Positions 23,241-31,121 of a stretch of 45,918 nt of DNA are shown in pieces. Numbering within the stretch: position 1 is the first letter of the stretch; each line of letters begins with the position of its first letter. The translations under genes were made by a program, and so were the position numbers. The DNA is from Candidatus Woesebacteria bacterium (GTDB lineage Bacteria > Patescibacteriota > Microgenomatia > UBA8517), in the NCBI GenBank assembly GCA_020061305.1, contig JAGUYM010000001.1:1-45918 (forward strand), written 5' to 3'. The notes beneath the pieces are model-generated. The model was not told the origin of the DNA. It did not search any database and worked only from the letters and a program-made list of their open reading frames with translations.

Positions 23241-24119
23241 GTGGTTACTAAAACTTTAGAAAAAACTAAAAAACTTGTTTGGCCTGTTATTGATTCTTAT
23301 TTAAAAGACCCCGTTTATCCTAAACAATTTTCTTTAAAGAAAAAATATCATAAAGAGACAGATTTTTTTTGGAAAATCAACAGAATTTACCCTGAAAGAA
23401 AAGGCAAATATTTAAGACCAAGCCTTGTACTTTTAACAAGTAATGCATTGGGTCATAATTCTAAAAAGGCTATCTTAACCGCAGCTACCATGCAAATGTC
23501 GCAAGAATGGATTTTAATTCACGATGATGTGGAAGATAAATCCGATTATCGACGCGATAAACCAACACTTCAAAAATTATACGGCAATGAATTAGCCATC
23601 AACGCTGGCGATGCGCTTCATATAATCATGTGGAAAATGATTTCAGACATAAATAATCCCAAAATAGCTCAAGAATTTTATACCATGATATTGAGGACAG
23701 CTCTTGGTCAGGCTGTTGAACAAATATGGACAAATTCAAAAAAGAAACAGGATCAAGATAATTTTATTTATATAATTGACAGTAAAGCTGGCTACTATAC
23801 CATTGCAGGGCCCATGAGGTTAGGTGCTGTATTGGCAGGTGCTACCACAAAACAAATTGAATTAATAACAAATTTTGGTCTTCACTTGGGTCGATGTTTT
23901 CAATTAGTTGACGATATATTAGATTACAAGCAAGATATAAAAGAAGGCAAGGCAACAATTGCCAACACAAAAGGCCTTAAATTTGCAAAGGAATTGGCAA
24001 AAAAAGAAAAGGAAATTGCCAGAGAAATTTTTGAAAGAGACTTAAAATTTCTCTCCCAAAATCCGGCACGAAAACAGCTTGCCGAGCTTATTGATTTTAT
24101 TTTGGAAAGAGAATATTAA
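23241..24119 (+). CDS. Polyprenyl (trans-isoprenyl) diphosphate synthase
   Basis: A 292-residue isoprenoid synthase of the IspA/GGPPS family. The first aspartate-rich motif is HDDVEDKSDYRRDKPT (DDxxD) and the second is FQLVDDILDYKQD (DDxxD); GKYLRPSLVLL gives the basic substrate residues. It condenses isopentenyl diphosphate with allylic diphosphates to C15-C20 or longer, the primer for UppS. The start chosen is GTG at 23241; the longer TTG frame from 23214 overlaps the -10 box and cannot be transcribed from this promoter. Predicted leaderless. No other isoprenoid genes are in the window. Confidence 0.92.
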   Translation: MVTKTLEKTKKLVWPVIDSYLKDPVYPKQFSLKKKYHKETDFFWKINRIYPERKGKYLRPSLVLLTSNALGHNSKKAILTAATMQMSQEWILIHDDVEDKSDYRRDKPTLQKLYGNELAINAGDALHIIMWKMISDINNPKIAQEFYTMILRTALGQAVEQIWTNSKKKQDQDNFIYIIDSKAGYYTIAGPMRLGAVLAGATTKQIELITNFGLHLGRCFQLVDDILDYKQDIKEGKATIANTKGLKFAKELAKKEKEIAREIFERDLKFLSQNPARKQLAELIDFILEREY

Positions 24120-24254
24120 AATGACGGCCAGAAAACGAGGTTTGATATAACCACAAAATGTATAGTATAAAGATGTACATATAAATTAGGTGTATAATAA
24201 TTTACATGTTTACATGAAAGGTTTTGATTGGGATGATGGAAATAGAAGAATTCA

Positions 24255-24782
24255 ATGCCAAAAGACCAACTCTTTAAATTTAACTCACTTTACAAAAAAT
24301 ATTTTTCTCCCCTTACCCGCTTTGTGTTTAAAAAAATTGGCAGTAATCCTGATATTGCTGAAGTGGTAATTGCAGAAACTTTTGAGGCTGCCTGGGTTGG
24401 TTATAAAACTTTTAAGCACAAATCATCATTTTTTACATGGCTTTGTAGAATTGCCCTCAATAAAATTGCAGACTATTACAAAGATCAAATAAACAGGCGT
24501 TCACATATTGTTGTTCCAACACTTAAACAACTCTCTCAAATAGAATCAAAAGATGTCGCAATAGATGAAAAAATGGCACTTGATGAATTAAGACAAAATG
24601 TAAACAAAACATTAGGATTATTACCCCAAAATATCAGACAACTTCTCTGGCTTAAATATTGGAGGGATTTATCACACAAAGAAATCTCGATAATTTTGAA
24701 GATCACTCCTCGTGCGGTTGAAGGAAGGCTTTATAGAGCCAAAAAGATGTTTTCTCTATTTTTCAATAACACTAAAGGTTGA
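24255..24782 (+). CDS. ECF-like RNA polymerase sigma factor
   Basis: A 175-residue sigma-70 family protein with regions 2 and 4 only. Region 2 spans about residues 8-78, with the region 2.2-like stretch NPDIAEVVIAETFEAAWVGY and FFTWLCRIALNKIADYYK; region 4 spans about 115-170 with LLPQNIRQLLWLKYWRDLSH, KEISIILKITPRAVEGRLYR and AKKMF. No anti-sigma gene is adjacent, so the signal is unknown. The ATG has a weak AGAAGAA site upstream and a TATAAT-like box about 60 bases before. Its 3' end overlaps the convergent glycosyltransferase gene by 27 bases. Confidence 0.88.
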   Translation: MPKDQLFKFNSLYKKYFSPLTRFVFKKIGSNPDIAEVVIAETFEAAWVGYKTFKHKSSFFTWLCRIALNKIADYYKDQINRRSHIVVPTLKQLSQIESKDVAIDEKMALDELRQNVNKTLGLLPQNIRQLLWLKYWRDLSHKEISIILKITPRAVEGRLYRAKKMFSLFFNNTKG

Positions 24783-25682
24783 ATCATACTTTTTTCTTTT
24801 TATCTTTGATATAAAAACTATCCAAGGAAATTTTGGGAATGCATTAAATACTCTTTTTACTCTTATCCAAAAATTAAACGGCTCGGATATTATTCTCCAA
24901 ACCCATTCAAGCCCAAATTTTTCCATCCATTTTGGCGGAAGTTTTGCGTTTCCTGATATAAAATTAAAAGTGCCCCCTACTGCCATTGCACCCCTTGCCC
25001 TAAGGTAAAAAAAGTTTCTTAAAATCCATTTTTCCTGTTTAGGTGGGACCAAGGCTACAAAAACCAAATCGGGCTCAAATAATTTAATATCTCCTAATAT
25101 CTTTTTATGTAACAATCTATCTCTTTCTGTAACAGGTCTGCAGTTTTTATCGTAAATTGGAAATTCTTTATTTGTCTTAAAAAAAATATTTTTGTATTTT
25201 TGCTTTAGCACCTCAATCGCTTTAACTTGTTCGCCATGCTCTCCTCCAAAAAAATAAACTTTTAATTTTTTCTCATTGGCGATTTTTATAATGTCCAAAA
25301 ATAATTCACGGCCCTTTATGACAGGAAGTTCTTTTGTAAGCCATTCCTTATTATTAAATATTGACATTCCAACTTTTAATCCTTGCAAAAATAGTTTTGG
25401 GATTCTTAAAATTCCGTCTTCAAAATCTGGTAAAACATCAAGATATTTATGTGCCATCGAAAGACCAATGCCGTCAGCAATTGAAACATCGGACTTAAAA
25501 ATTGCTTTTTTCAAAAGCCAATCTCTCATCGCCATCAAAACAATTTCAGGATTTGGAGTAACGATATAGAATCTTTCTTTAGTCTTTAGCCTCATACGCA
25601 CAAAATTTAGCACTTCCTGCCTTGAAGTGCTATTCACCTTGATTCCCATGATATGTCCGTGTTTTGGGCCTCTTTTTGCCAT
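24756..25682 (-). CDS. WecG/TagA/CpsF family glycosyltransferase
   Basis: A 308-residue GT26 enzyme that transfers ManNAc-type or related sugars to a lipid-linked acceptor during wall or capsule polymer synthesis. Signatures are IVTPNPEIVLMA (about 40), VSIADGIGLSMAHK (about 66-79), VYFFGGEHGE, the catalytic-region LVFVALVPPKQEKW (about 213-226), and AMAVGGTFNFISGN followed by PPKWMEKFGLEWVWRI. A stretch of about 45 residues with ILRIPKLFLQGLKVGM is longer than in TagA. The C-terminal FPWIVFISKIKRKK is an amphipathic membrane-associating end. UppS and the polyprenyl synthase nearby would supply the lipid carrier. Confidence 0.9.
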   Translation of the reverse strand: MAKRGPKHGHIMGIKVNSTSRQEVLNFVRMRLKTKERFYIVTPNPEIVLMAMRDWLLKKAIFKSDVSIADGIGLSMAHKYLDVLPDFEDGILRIPKLFLQGLKVGMSIFNNKEWLTKELPVIKGRELFLDIIKIANEKKLKVYFFGGEHGEQVKAIEVLKQKYKNIFFKTNKEFPIYDKNCRPVTERDRLLHKKILGDIKLFEPDLVFVALVPPKQEKWILRNFFYLRARGAMAVGGTFNFISGNAKLPPKWMEKFGLEWVWRIISEPFNFWIRVKRVFNAFPKFPWIVFISKIKRKKYDSTFSVIEK

Positions 25683-26029
25683 ATTTTTAGTGATTTTTAA
25701 CTAAAAATTTTACTTTAAGTTCATACTTTCAATGTTAAATTGATCAAATTTTATAAAAATTTTCTCCGCAATTGACTTAATTTTGTAACTCACGACTTAT
25801 GACTTATGACTAAATTACTATATACCAAGTCACCAGTCCACAATCCAAAGTAATTAGCTACTTCTGTACAATTTATGTCATCAATTCCTGAACTTAATTT
25901 TTATGACTTATCCTCAAATTATTCACACTTAATTTTAAAATTCTATTTAAAATTATAGGCTTTATGTTTTATAATTTATTATTTAAAATTGATTTAAAAT
26001 TTGTAATTTAAGATTTAAAATTAACCGCA
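25683..26029. other. AT-rich intergenic region with heptamer islands
   Basis: This 347-base gap between two minus-strand genes has no convincing ORF or RNA gene. It contains two islands with a 7-base period: AACTCAC-GACTTAT-GACTTAT-GACTAAA at 25787-25814, and TTGATTT-AAAATTT-GTAATTT-AAGATTT-AAAATTA at 25989-26023. The rest is AT-rich sequence that probably carries the glycosyltransferase promoter. Confidence 0.7.
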
Positions 26030-27040
26030 TCACCCTTTAGTTGTAACTGCCCTTTTCCATAGTTCTATGTTTTCTAAAACTAATCCTGTACCCCGCACCA
26101 CACATAAAAGTGGTTCATCGGCTAAATGTGCCGGAACACCGGTTTCTTCAGTTAATAATATATTTAGATTTCTAAGCGATGCTGTTCCCCCACTCATTAC
26201 AATCCCTTTATCTATTATATCAGCCGCAAGTTCCGGTGGAGTATCCTCTAAAACTGCCTTAACAACGCCAACAATTTGTAGAAGCACTGGTTTTATCGCC
26301 TCGGTAACTTCAGATGAAATAACCGTAACGCTTCTGGGAAGACCAAAAACCAAGTCTCTGCCCGATATCTCAAGTTTTTCTTCTTTTGCAAGTTTTGTCG
26401 CTGAGCCTATTTTTAATTTGATATCTTCTGCAGTGGTATCACCTATTACAAGGTTATGCTTTTTTTTGAGGTGATTTATAATTGCCTCATCAATTTTTGT
26501 TCCTGCAACGCGCACTGATTTGTGAATAACCACGCCACCAAGTGAAAGTACAGCGGCCTCAGTTGATCCCCCACCACTATCTACTATCATGTGTCCAGAA
26601 GGTGCTGAAACAGGAATACCTGCTCCAATTGCTGCAGCCAATGGCTCGTCAATCAAATAGGCATGTGCGGCTCCTGCTGATATAGCAGCATCAAGCGCCG
26701 CCCTTCTTTCAACCTGCGTGCATCCTGCAGGAACGCATATCATTACATTTGGCTTTAAAAAAGACCCCCTTTTTAGAGCTCTACCTATAAAATATCTAAG
26801 CATGGTCTCTGTCGCCGAATAATCGGCAATTACCCCATCTCTCATTGGTCTTGTGGCAATTAAGGTTTCAGGTGTCCTGCCTAGCATTTTTTTGGCTTCA
26901 TCTCCAACAGCCACAATTTTATTGTCATCAACTGAAGCGGCAACAACGGTGGGCTCATTGGCAACTATGCCTTCGCCAGCAACCCAAACAAGGGTATTGG
27001 CTGTGCCTAAATCTATTGCAATATTTTTTCTTTGAAACAT
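26030..27040 (-). CDS. mreB: Rod-shape determining protein MreB
   Basis: A 336-residue bacterial actin. Phosphate 1 motif IAIDLGTANTLVWVAGEG (8-25), phosphate 2 MIVDSGGGSTEAAVLSLGG (about 150-168), and adenosine motif GIVMSGGTASLRNL (about 281-294) are all intact; ATRPMRDGVIADYSATE near 64-80 is MreB-specific. Length is normal. It forms membrane-associated filaments that guide wall synthesis. No mreC/D follows, unlike in many bacteria. A TATAAT box on the minus strand (27057-27052) lies 11 bases before the ATG, with GAGG between them, so the leader is very short. Confidence 0.96.
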   Translation of the reverse strand: MFQRKNIAIDLGTANTLVWVAGEGIVANEPTVVAASVDDNKIVAVGDEAKKMLGRTPETLIATRPMRDGVIADYSATETMLRYFIGRALKRGSFLKPNVMICVPAGCTQVERRAALDAAISAGAAHAYLIDEPLAAAIGAGIPVSAPSGHMIVDSGGGSTEAAVLSLGGVVIHKSVRVAGTKIDEAIINHLKKKHNLVIGDTTAEDIKLKIGSATKLAKEEKLEISGRDLVFGLPRSVTVISSEVTEAIKPVLLQIVGVVKAVLEDTPPELAADIIDKGIVMSGGTASLRNLNILLTEETGVPAHLADEPLLCVVRGTGLVLENIELWKRAVTTKG

Positions 27041-27051
27041 AATATCCTCGT

Positions 27052-27064
27052 ATTATAGTATAAT
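27052..27064. promoter_or_regulatory. Back-to-back -10 boxes of mreB and the PEGA gene
   Basis: ATTATA (27052-27057; TATAAT on the minus strand) and TATAAT (27059-27064, plus strand) are separated by a single base. The whole intergenic region is 31 bases, so each -35 must lie inside the opposite gene. The plus box ends 7 bases before the ATG at 27072. Confidence 0.65.
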
Positions 27065-27071
27065 ATAACTT

Positions 27072-28214
27072 ATGACTAAACTAAGAGTTTTTGTTTTGTT
27101 TTTAACTTTTTTGATTGTTGGTGTTGGCGGTTATTTTGTATCACTTTTAGCTAGGGGGTATCGTTTTGACAAGGCTAATTACAAATTTAGCCCAAATGGA
27201 ATTTTAGTTGCCAAATCAAATCCTGATGGTGCTTCAGTTTATATTGATGGAAAATTAGAAGGAGCAACTAACTCAAATCTCAGACTTGCACCCAAATTTT
27301 ATGATATAGAAATTAAAAAAGATGGACATCTGCCATGGAATAAAAGAATTTCAATTAAGAAAGAGGAAGTAACTCAAATCACTGCAGAACTATTTAAAAC
27401 TGCGCCATCTCTATCGCCCGTAACATTTGATGGTGCTATTAATCCAGTGATTTCTCCTGATATGACAAAAATTGCCTACATTAGTGATAAAAGTTTATGG
27501 GTTCTTTCAGTGTCCAGTCTTCCAATTGGTTTTCCAAATGAACCCAAAAAAATAACTGATAATGTCGATGAACAATCAACTTATTCATTCTCTCCAAATT
27601 CAAGGCAGATTCTCCTTGAGACAAAGACTGCAAGTTATTTACTAGATGCGTCGAACTTTACTCACCAATCAGAAAAAGTTAATGTAGAAAACACCAAAGT
27701 TAAACTTCTAAAATTATGGAATGATGAGCAAGTTGCATTAAATGAACCCAAATTTAGACTTGTTCCCTCTGAAATTTCGGATGTTCTAAAAAGAAAGTCC
27801 TCCAAATTCATATTTTCTCCTGATGAAAATATGGTTTTATATACCGCAAGCTCTTCAGCTAGAATAAGCGAAGGGCTAATTCCTCCACTTCCAGGATCAT
27901 CAACCCAAAAGGAAGAAAGAGAAATTAAGGAGGGAAAAACTTATGTTTATGATATAAAAGAAGATAAAAACTTTTTGATTTCAGACAATAACACACCAAT
28001 TTATTGGTTACCTTCATCTAGGCATTTATTAAACCCAACTGAGGAAAAGATCATAATTATGGATTATGATGGAACAAATAAACAAACAGTTTTCTCAGGA
28101 GGTTATATTTTCCCCTTTGCCTTTCCGTATGTTAATGTAAGCAAACTCTTGATACTTACAAATCTAGGCTCCAATTCTTCGATTACCAATTTATATTCAC
28201 TCTCGATTAAATAA
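27072..28214 (+). CDS. Membrane-anchored PEGA-domain beta-propeller protein
   Basis: A 380-residue protein with an N-terminal signal anchor (about 5-25), a PEGA domain (about 40-110: GILVAKSNPDGASVYIDGKL and GHLPWNKRISIKK), and then a series of propeller-like repeats (NPVISPDMTKIAYISDKSLW, YSFSPNSRQILLETKT, FIFSPDENMVLYTAS) resembling TolB/WD40-like beta-propellers. PEGA domains are common in surface-layer proteins. It probably sits on the outer face of the membrane and binds peptide or glycan. Predicted to be leaderless. The two tRNA genes follow within 20-100 bases. Confidence 0.8.
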   Translation: MTKLRVFVLFLTFLIVGVGGYFVSLLARGYRFDKANYKFSPNGILVAKSNPDGASVYIDGKLEGATNSNLRLAPKFYDIEIKKDGHLPWNKRISIKKEEVTQITAELFKTAPSLSPVTFDGAINPVISPDMTKIAYISDKSLWVLSVSSLPIGFPNEPKKITDNVDEQSTYSFSPNSRQILLETKTASYLLDASNFTHQSEKVNVENTKVKLLKLWNDEQVALNEPKFRLVPSEISDVLKRKSSKFIFSPDENMVLYTASSSARISEGLIPPLPGSSTQKEEREIKEGKTYVYDIKEDKNFLISDNNTPIYWLPSSRHLLNPTEEKIIIMDYDGTNKQTVFSGGYIFPFAFPYVNVSKLLILTNLGSNSSITNLYSLSIK

Positions 28215-28231
28215 TGGTAAAATAAAGCCAT

Positions 28232-28303
28232 GTCCCAATAGTTCAACGGATAGAACGAAGGAATCCTAATCCTTTGATCTAGGTTCAATTCCTAGTTGGG
28301 ACA
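28232..28303 (+). tRNA. tRNA-Arg (CCU)
   Basis: A full cloverleaf: acceptor GTCCCAA/TTGGGAC, D arm GTTC/GAAC, anticodon stem AAGGA/TCCTT with loop ATCCTAA (anticodon CCT at 28265-28267), a 4-base variable region and T arm CTAGG-TTCAATT-CCTAG. It reads AGG codons. CCA is not encoded. The base at position 32 is A, which is unusual, but all stems pair. Confidence 0.93.
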
Positions 28304-28311
28304 CAACAAGA

Positions 28312-28387
28312 CGGGAATTAGCGCAGTTGGTAGCGCGCAGCGTTCGGGACGCTGAGGCCAGAGGTTCGAATCCTCTATTCCCGACCA
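28312..28387 (+). tRNA. tRNA-Pro (CGG)
   Basis: Acceptor CGGGAAT/ATTCCCG, D arm GCGC/GCGC, anticodon stem CAGCG/CGCTG with loop TTCGGGA (anticodon CGG at 28345-28347), T arm AGAGG-TTCGAAT-CCTCT. Unlike the tRNA-Arg gene eight bases upstream, it encodes the 3' CCA (28385-28387). The C1-G72 pair is typical of tRNA-Pro. Confidence 0.95.
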
Positions 28388-28414
28388 TATCGAATTTCTC
28401 AAATTAAATCTTTT

Positions 28415-28879
28415 TTACTCATTATTTGCGCAAACTATACTATCTGGGTCAACTCCTGGTGCATCTGACCATACTGGCAATTTAGACCGATCAAAATAAC
28501 CAATTATGGTCCCATCCGACGAGTGAATCGTTCCACCACCTATGTCCACATAGATATCACTATCCGGCCCAACTACAGTTGACGCACCAACTAATGTGTG
28601 AGGTGCTTCATCAGAATACTCACCTATCCTAACACATTCTCTTCCACCATTCGTAGGATCAGGAACAACCTCATATAAAACAACTTTCTTGGGAATACGC
28701 GTATAGGCCTTATAACCGCTCTCAAATTCCGAACTCAAAGCCGATGTTGGGTTTAAAATCTCTTTTTGCACCTCTTCACCGGTTACGGCCGTAATTGTGC
28801 TCTCAACACCTTGCCATAACATTAAACCCACAAAGGTAAATATTCCCGCTCCAGCCATCCATGTTCCTCTATCTACCAT
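28415..28879 (-). CDS. Single-span membrane protein, unknown
   Basis: A 154-residue protein with one N-terminal transmembrane helix (about 8-28 after MVDRGTWMAGAG) and a soluble, probably external domain with strand-rich segments (YKAYTRIPKKVVLYEVVPDP, RIGEYSDEAPHTLVGAST, SDIYVDIGGGTIHSSDGTII). No family is recognised; the segment pattern suggests a small SH3-like beta-barrel. An in-frame TTG 7 codons upstream gives a longer form, but a TAAACT box (28888-28893) lies 8 bases before the ATG chosen here, predicting a leaderless start. It ends beside the tRNA genes on the opposite strand. Confidence 0.6.
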   Translation of the reverse strand: MVDRGTWMAGAGIFTFVGLMLWQGVESTITAVTGEEVQKEILNPTSALSSEFESGYKAYTRIPKKVVLYEVVPDPTNGGRECVRIGEYSDEAPHTLVGASTVVGPDSDIYVDIGGGTIHSSDGTIIGYFDRSKLPVWSDAPGVDPDSIVCANNE

Positions 28880-28912
28880 TTGCCGATAGTTTAAACCCAA
28901 TAGATTAAAATT

Positions 28913-29383
28913 TCAATTTTTTACTTCATCATCACTATATATGAGGCACTCTGTGGCACTTTGATATTCAAAAATTTCATCTACATTAAAAATAAGCCCC
29001 ATTTCTTTTTGGGCCGATTCTTCCGAATCTGAAGCATGGATAATATTTTGTGAACCACTCATTCCAAAATCACCTCTAATTGAACCGGCTTCTGCCTCTC
29101 TTGCTTTTGTAATACCTACAATTTTTCTAACAGCAGTAATTGCATCAAGACCCTCCCAAACCATTGCAACAACAGGAGTCCATTCCATAAAACTCTTTAA
29201 ATCTTTAAAAAAATCTTTATCTTTGTGATGAACATACCAATTTTCAAGAATTTCATCCGTTAAACGAATCATTTTAATACCAATTAATTTTAATCCCTTT
29301 CTTTCAAACCTATGCATTATCTCTCCAACCAAACCCCTCTGAAGCCCATCTGGTTTGATTAAAACAATTGTTCTTTGCATCAT
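28913..29383 (-). CDS. ndk: Nucleoside diphosphate kinase
   Basis: A 156-residue enzyme that transfers the gamma phosphate between nucleoside triphosphates and diphosphates. The active-site His116 lies in NIIHASDSEESAQKE, preceded by GSIRGDFGMS; the N-terminal TIVLIKPDGLQRGLVGEI is the family start. Residues 90-100 (ITKAREAEAG) differ from the usual GxTxPxxAxPG loop. Compared with the 140-150 residues of most bacterial Ndk it has a slightly longer Kpn-loop/C-terminus. The start lies two bases after the peptidase stop, so the two are co-transcribed. Confidence 0.95.
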   Translation of the reverse strand: MMQRTIVLIKPDGLQRGLVGEIMHRFERKGLKLIGIKMIRLTDEILENWYVHHKDKDFFKDLKSFMEWTPVVAMVWEGLDAITAVRKIVGITKAREAEAGSIRGDFGMSGSQNIIHASDSEESAQKEMGLIFNVDEIFEYQSATECLIYSDDEVKN

Positions 29384-29384
29384 G

Positions 29385-30662
29385 TTATTTTATAATTTTA
29401 CTAAACTCCTCATCATTATCACAAGGGCCGATTATGGCAAGGTTTAATCTTTCGGGTACAAATAGCCTTTTTGCCTCAAACATAACATCTTCCATTTTCA
29501 CTTGATCAATTTTTTTAAACACTTCATCTGGGGTCTTAATTTCGGGACTAAATAGGGCCTGATCTGTGAAAAAAGATGTTACATCTCTTGTATCTTCTAA
29601 GGCTAGTGCTAAATGGCCCTTCAAAAACTCTTTTGCCTTTGCCAATTCTCGACTTGTGACTTGTGACTTTTGACTTGCTATTTTATAATGTTGTTCTAGT
29701 ATTATTTTTACAGCCTCTGACGCTTTTTTAACATCAAGCCCCGCATATGTACCCATGTAACCAACGTCTTCATATCTATCCATTGAAGTTCTAACGGAAT
29801 AAGCCAAACCCCTTCTCTCCCTTACTTCCAAGAAAAGTCTTGATGACATTCCACCACCCAAAATTGTAGCCAAAAGTGTTTGGGCATATTTTTTCTCATA
29901 ATTTTTACCATCGGCCATAAAACCCAGTATCACATGTGTTTGTTCTTTCCTTTTGTCGTGTAATTTTATTTGGGGTTTCGCTTGACTCGTCAAAAACAGT
30001 TTGTTGGTTACGAGTGATAAACCACGAGTTGATAGGTCTGAAAAATATTTTTTTGTTAGTTTTCCAATAGCTTTTTCATCGAAACTTCCTACAATTGATA
30101 TAATAATATTTTCAGTATAGTAATAGTTCTTTCTATAACTTAAGAGGTCATTTTTTGACATATTCTGGACTGTTTTTTCCGTCCCAGCTATATCCATCCC
30201 CAATGTGCTACCGGAGTAAATAAGTTCTTCAAATATATCTCCAATTTTCATCATTGGAGTATCTTCATACATTCTAATTTCCTCAATTATTGTCCCCTTT
30301 TCTCTTTCGATTTCTTCTTTATCTAAAATTGGATTTATAACCATGTCCGACAAAACATCAAGGGCTGTTTCTATATCTTGACCTCTACATTTAATATAGA
30401 AATTTGTATATTCCTTTGAAGTTCTTGCATTAAGTTCTCCTCCAATTGAGTCGATTGTCTCACTAATTGACTTAGCGGTTGGCCTTTTTTTACTTCCTTT
30501 AAAAAGCATGTGTTCCAAAAAATGGCTTATTCCATTATTTTGAGTGGTTTCATTTCTGCTTCCAGTTTTAACCCACACGGTTACAGTCACGGAAGACAAA
30601 CTTTCCATCGGAACAGTTAAAAGCCTTAATCCCCCCTTGAGTTTTTGAATATTATAGTTCAT
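29385..30662 (-). CDS. M16 family zinc metallopeptidase (processing-protease type)
   Basis: A 425-residue protein with the inverted zinc motif HFLEH (His47, Glu50, His51) and the distal Glu in the EIRMYEDTPMM region (about 128). The second half has the M16 C-terminal signature GGGMSSRLFLEVRERRGLAYSV. Close in length to mitochondrial-type processing peptidases and bacterial PqqL/YmxG. Two heptamer islands lie in its coding sequence: 29651-29678 encodes the linker ASQKSQVTSREL, and 30004-30031 another loop; both keep the frame. It is followed by ndk. Confidence 0.92.
   Translation of the reverse strand: MNYNIQKLKGGLRLLTVPMESLSSVTVTVWVKTGSRNETTQNNGISHFLEHMLFKGSKKRPTAKSISETIDSIGGELNARTSKEYTNFYIKCRGQDIETALDVLSDMVINPILDKEEIEREKGTIIEEIRMYEDTPMMKIGDIFEELIYSGSTLGMDIAGTEKTVQNMSKNDLLSYRKNYYYTENIIISIVGSFDEKAIGKLTKKYFSDLSTRGLSLVTNKLFLTSQAKPQIKLHDKRKEQTHVILGFMADGKNYEKKYAQTLLATILGGGMSSRLFLEVRERRGLAYSVRTSMDRYEDVGYMGTYAGLDVKKASEAVKIILEQHYKIASQKSQVTSRELAKAKEFLKGHLALALEDTRDVTSFFTDQALFSPEIKTPDEVFKKIDQVKMEDVMFEAKRLFVPERLNLAIIGPCDNDEEFSKIIK
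29651..29678. repeat. Heptamer island inside the M16 peptidase gene
   Basis: GACTTGT-GACTTGT-GACTTTT-GACTTGC: four units with an exact 7-base period, encoding a linker on the opposite strand. The GACTTNN word also occurs at 25794-25814 and 44973-45000, and as its complement (ACAAGTC) at 44898-44932. Confidence 0.75.
30004..30031. repeat. Second heptamer island inside the M16 peptidase gene
   Basis: TTGGTTA-CGAGTGA-TAAACCA-CGAGTTG keeps the 7-base period with words (CGAGTGA, CGAGTTN) shared with the islands at 35364-35412 and, inverted, 36119-36146. It is more degenerate than the others. Confidence 0.5.
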
Positions 30663-30671
30663 ATTTTACTT

Positions 30672-31118
30672 ATGAATATTAATGCAATCTTTAGGTCAAT
30701 TGCAACACGAATTTCCTATCTTGCAGGTAGTCCTTATACTTTTATTACTGCAATTGTTTTAATTATTCTCTGGGCGACTACGGGCAAATACTTTGGATAT
30801 TCAAATACTTGGCAACTAGCCATAAACACACTAACCACAATTGTTACTTTTTTAATGGTCTTTTTGATTCAAAATACGCAAAATAGAGATTCAAAAGCTA
30901 TTCACTTAAAATTAGATGAACTAATCAAGGGTGTCAAAGGTGCAAGAGATAAAATTATTAACATAGAAGACCTGCCTGATGAGGTAATAGATGAGATACA
31001 TAATGAATTTCAAAAACTTCAAATGAAATATGAGATCAAAATCAAAGAAAAATCAGCTGATACCAGCCAAATCAGGAACTTATTTTCCCATTTTTTCAAA
31101 ACATTAGGCAAAAATTAA
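30672..31118 (+). CDS. Low-affinity iron permease-like membrane protein
   Basis: A 148-residue protein with two transmembrane helices (about 18-36 and 47-69) and a C-terminal charged helix (about 75-125: KAIHLKLDELIKGVKGARDK). FIQNTQNRDSKAIHLKLDEL-type sequence (here LIQNTQNRDSKAIHLKLDE) is the signature of the low-affinity iron permease family (PF04120). Actual iron transport is doubtful for most bacterial members. The start at 30672 is preferred; an in-frame ATG nine codons upstream would overlap the divergent peptidase start. Confidence 0.82.
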   Translation: MNINAIFRSIATRISYLAGSPYTFITAIVLIILWATTGKYFGYSNTWQLAINTLTTIVTFLMVFLIQNTQNRDSKAIHLKLDELIKGVKGARDKIINIEDLPDEVIDEIHNEFQKLQMKYEIKIKEKSADTSQIRNLFSHFFKTLGKN

Positions 31119-31121
31119 AAA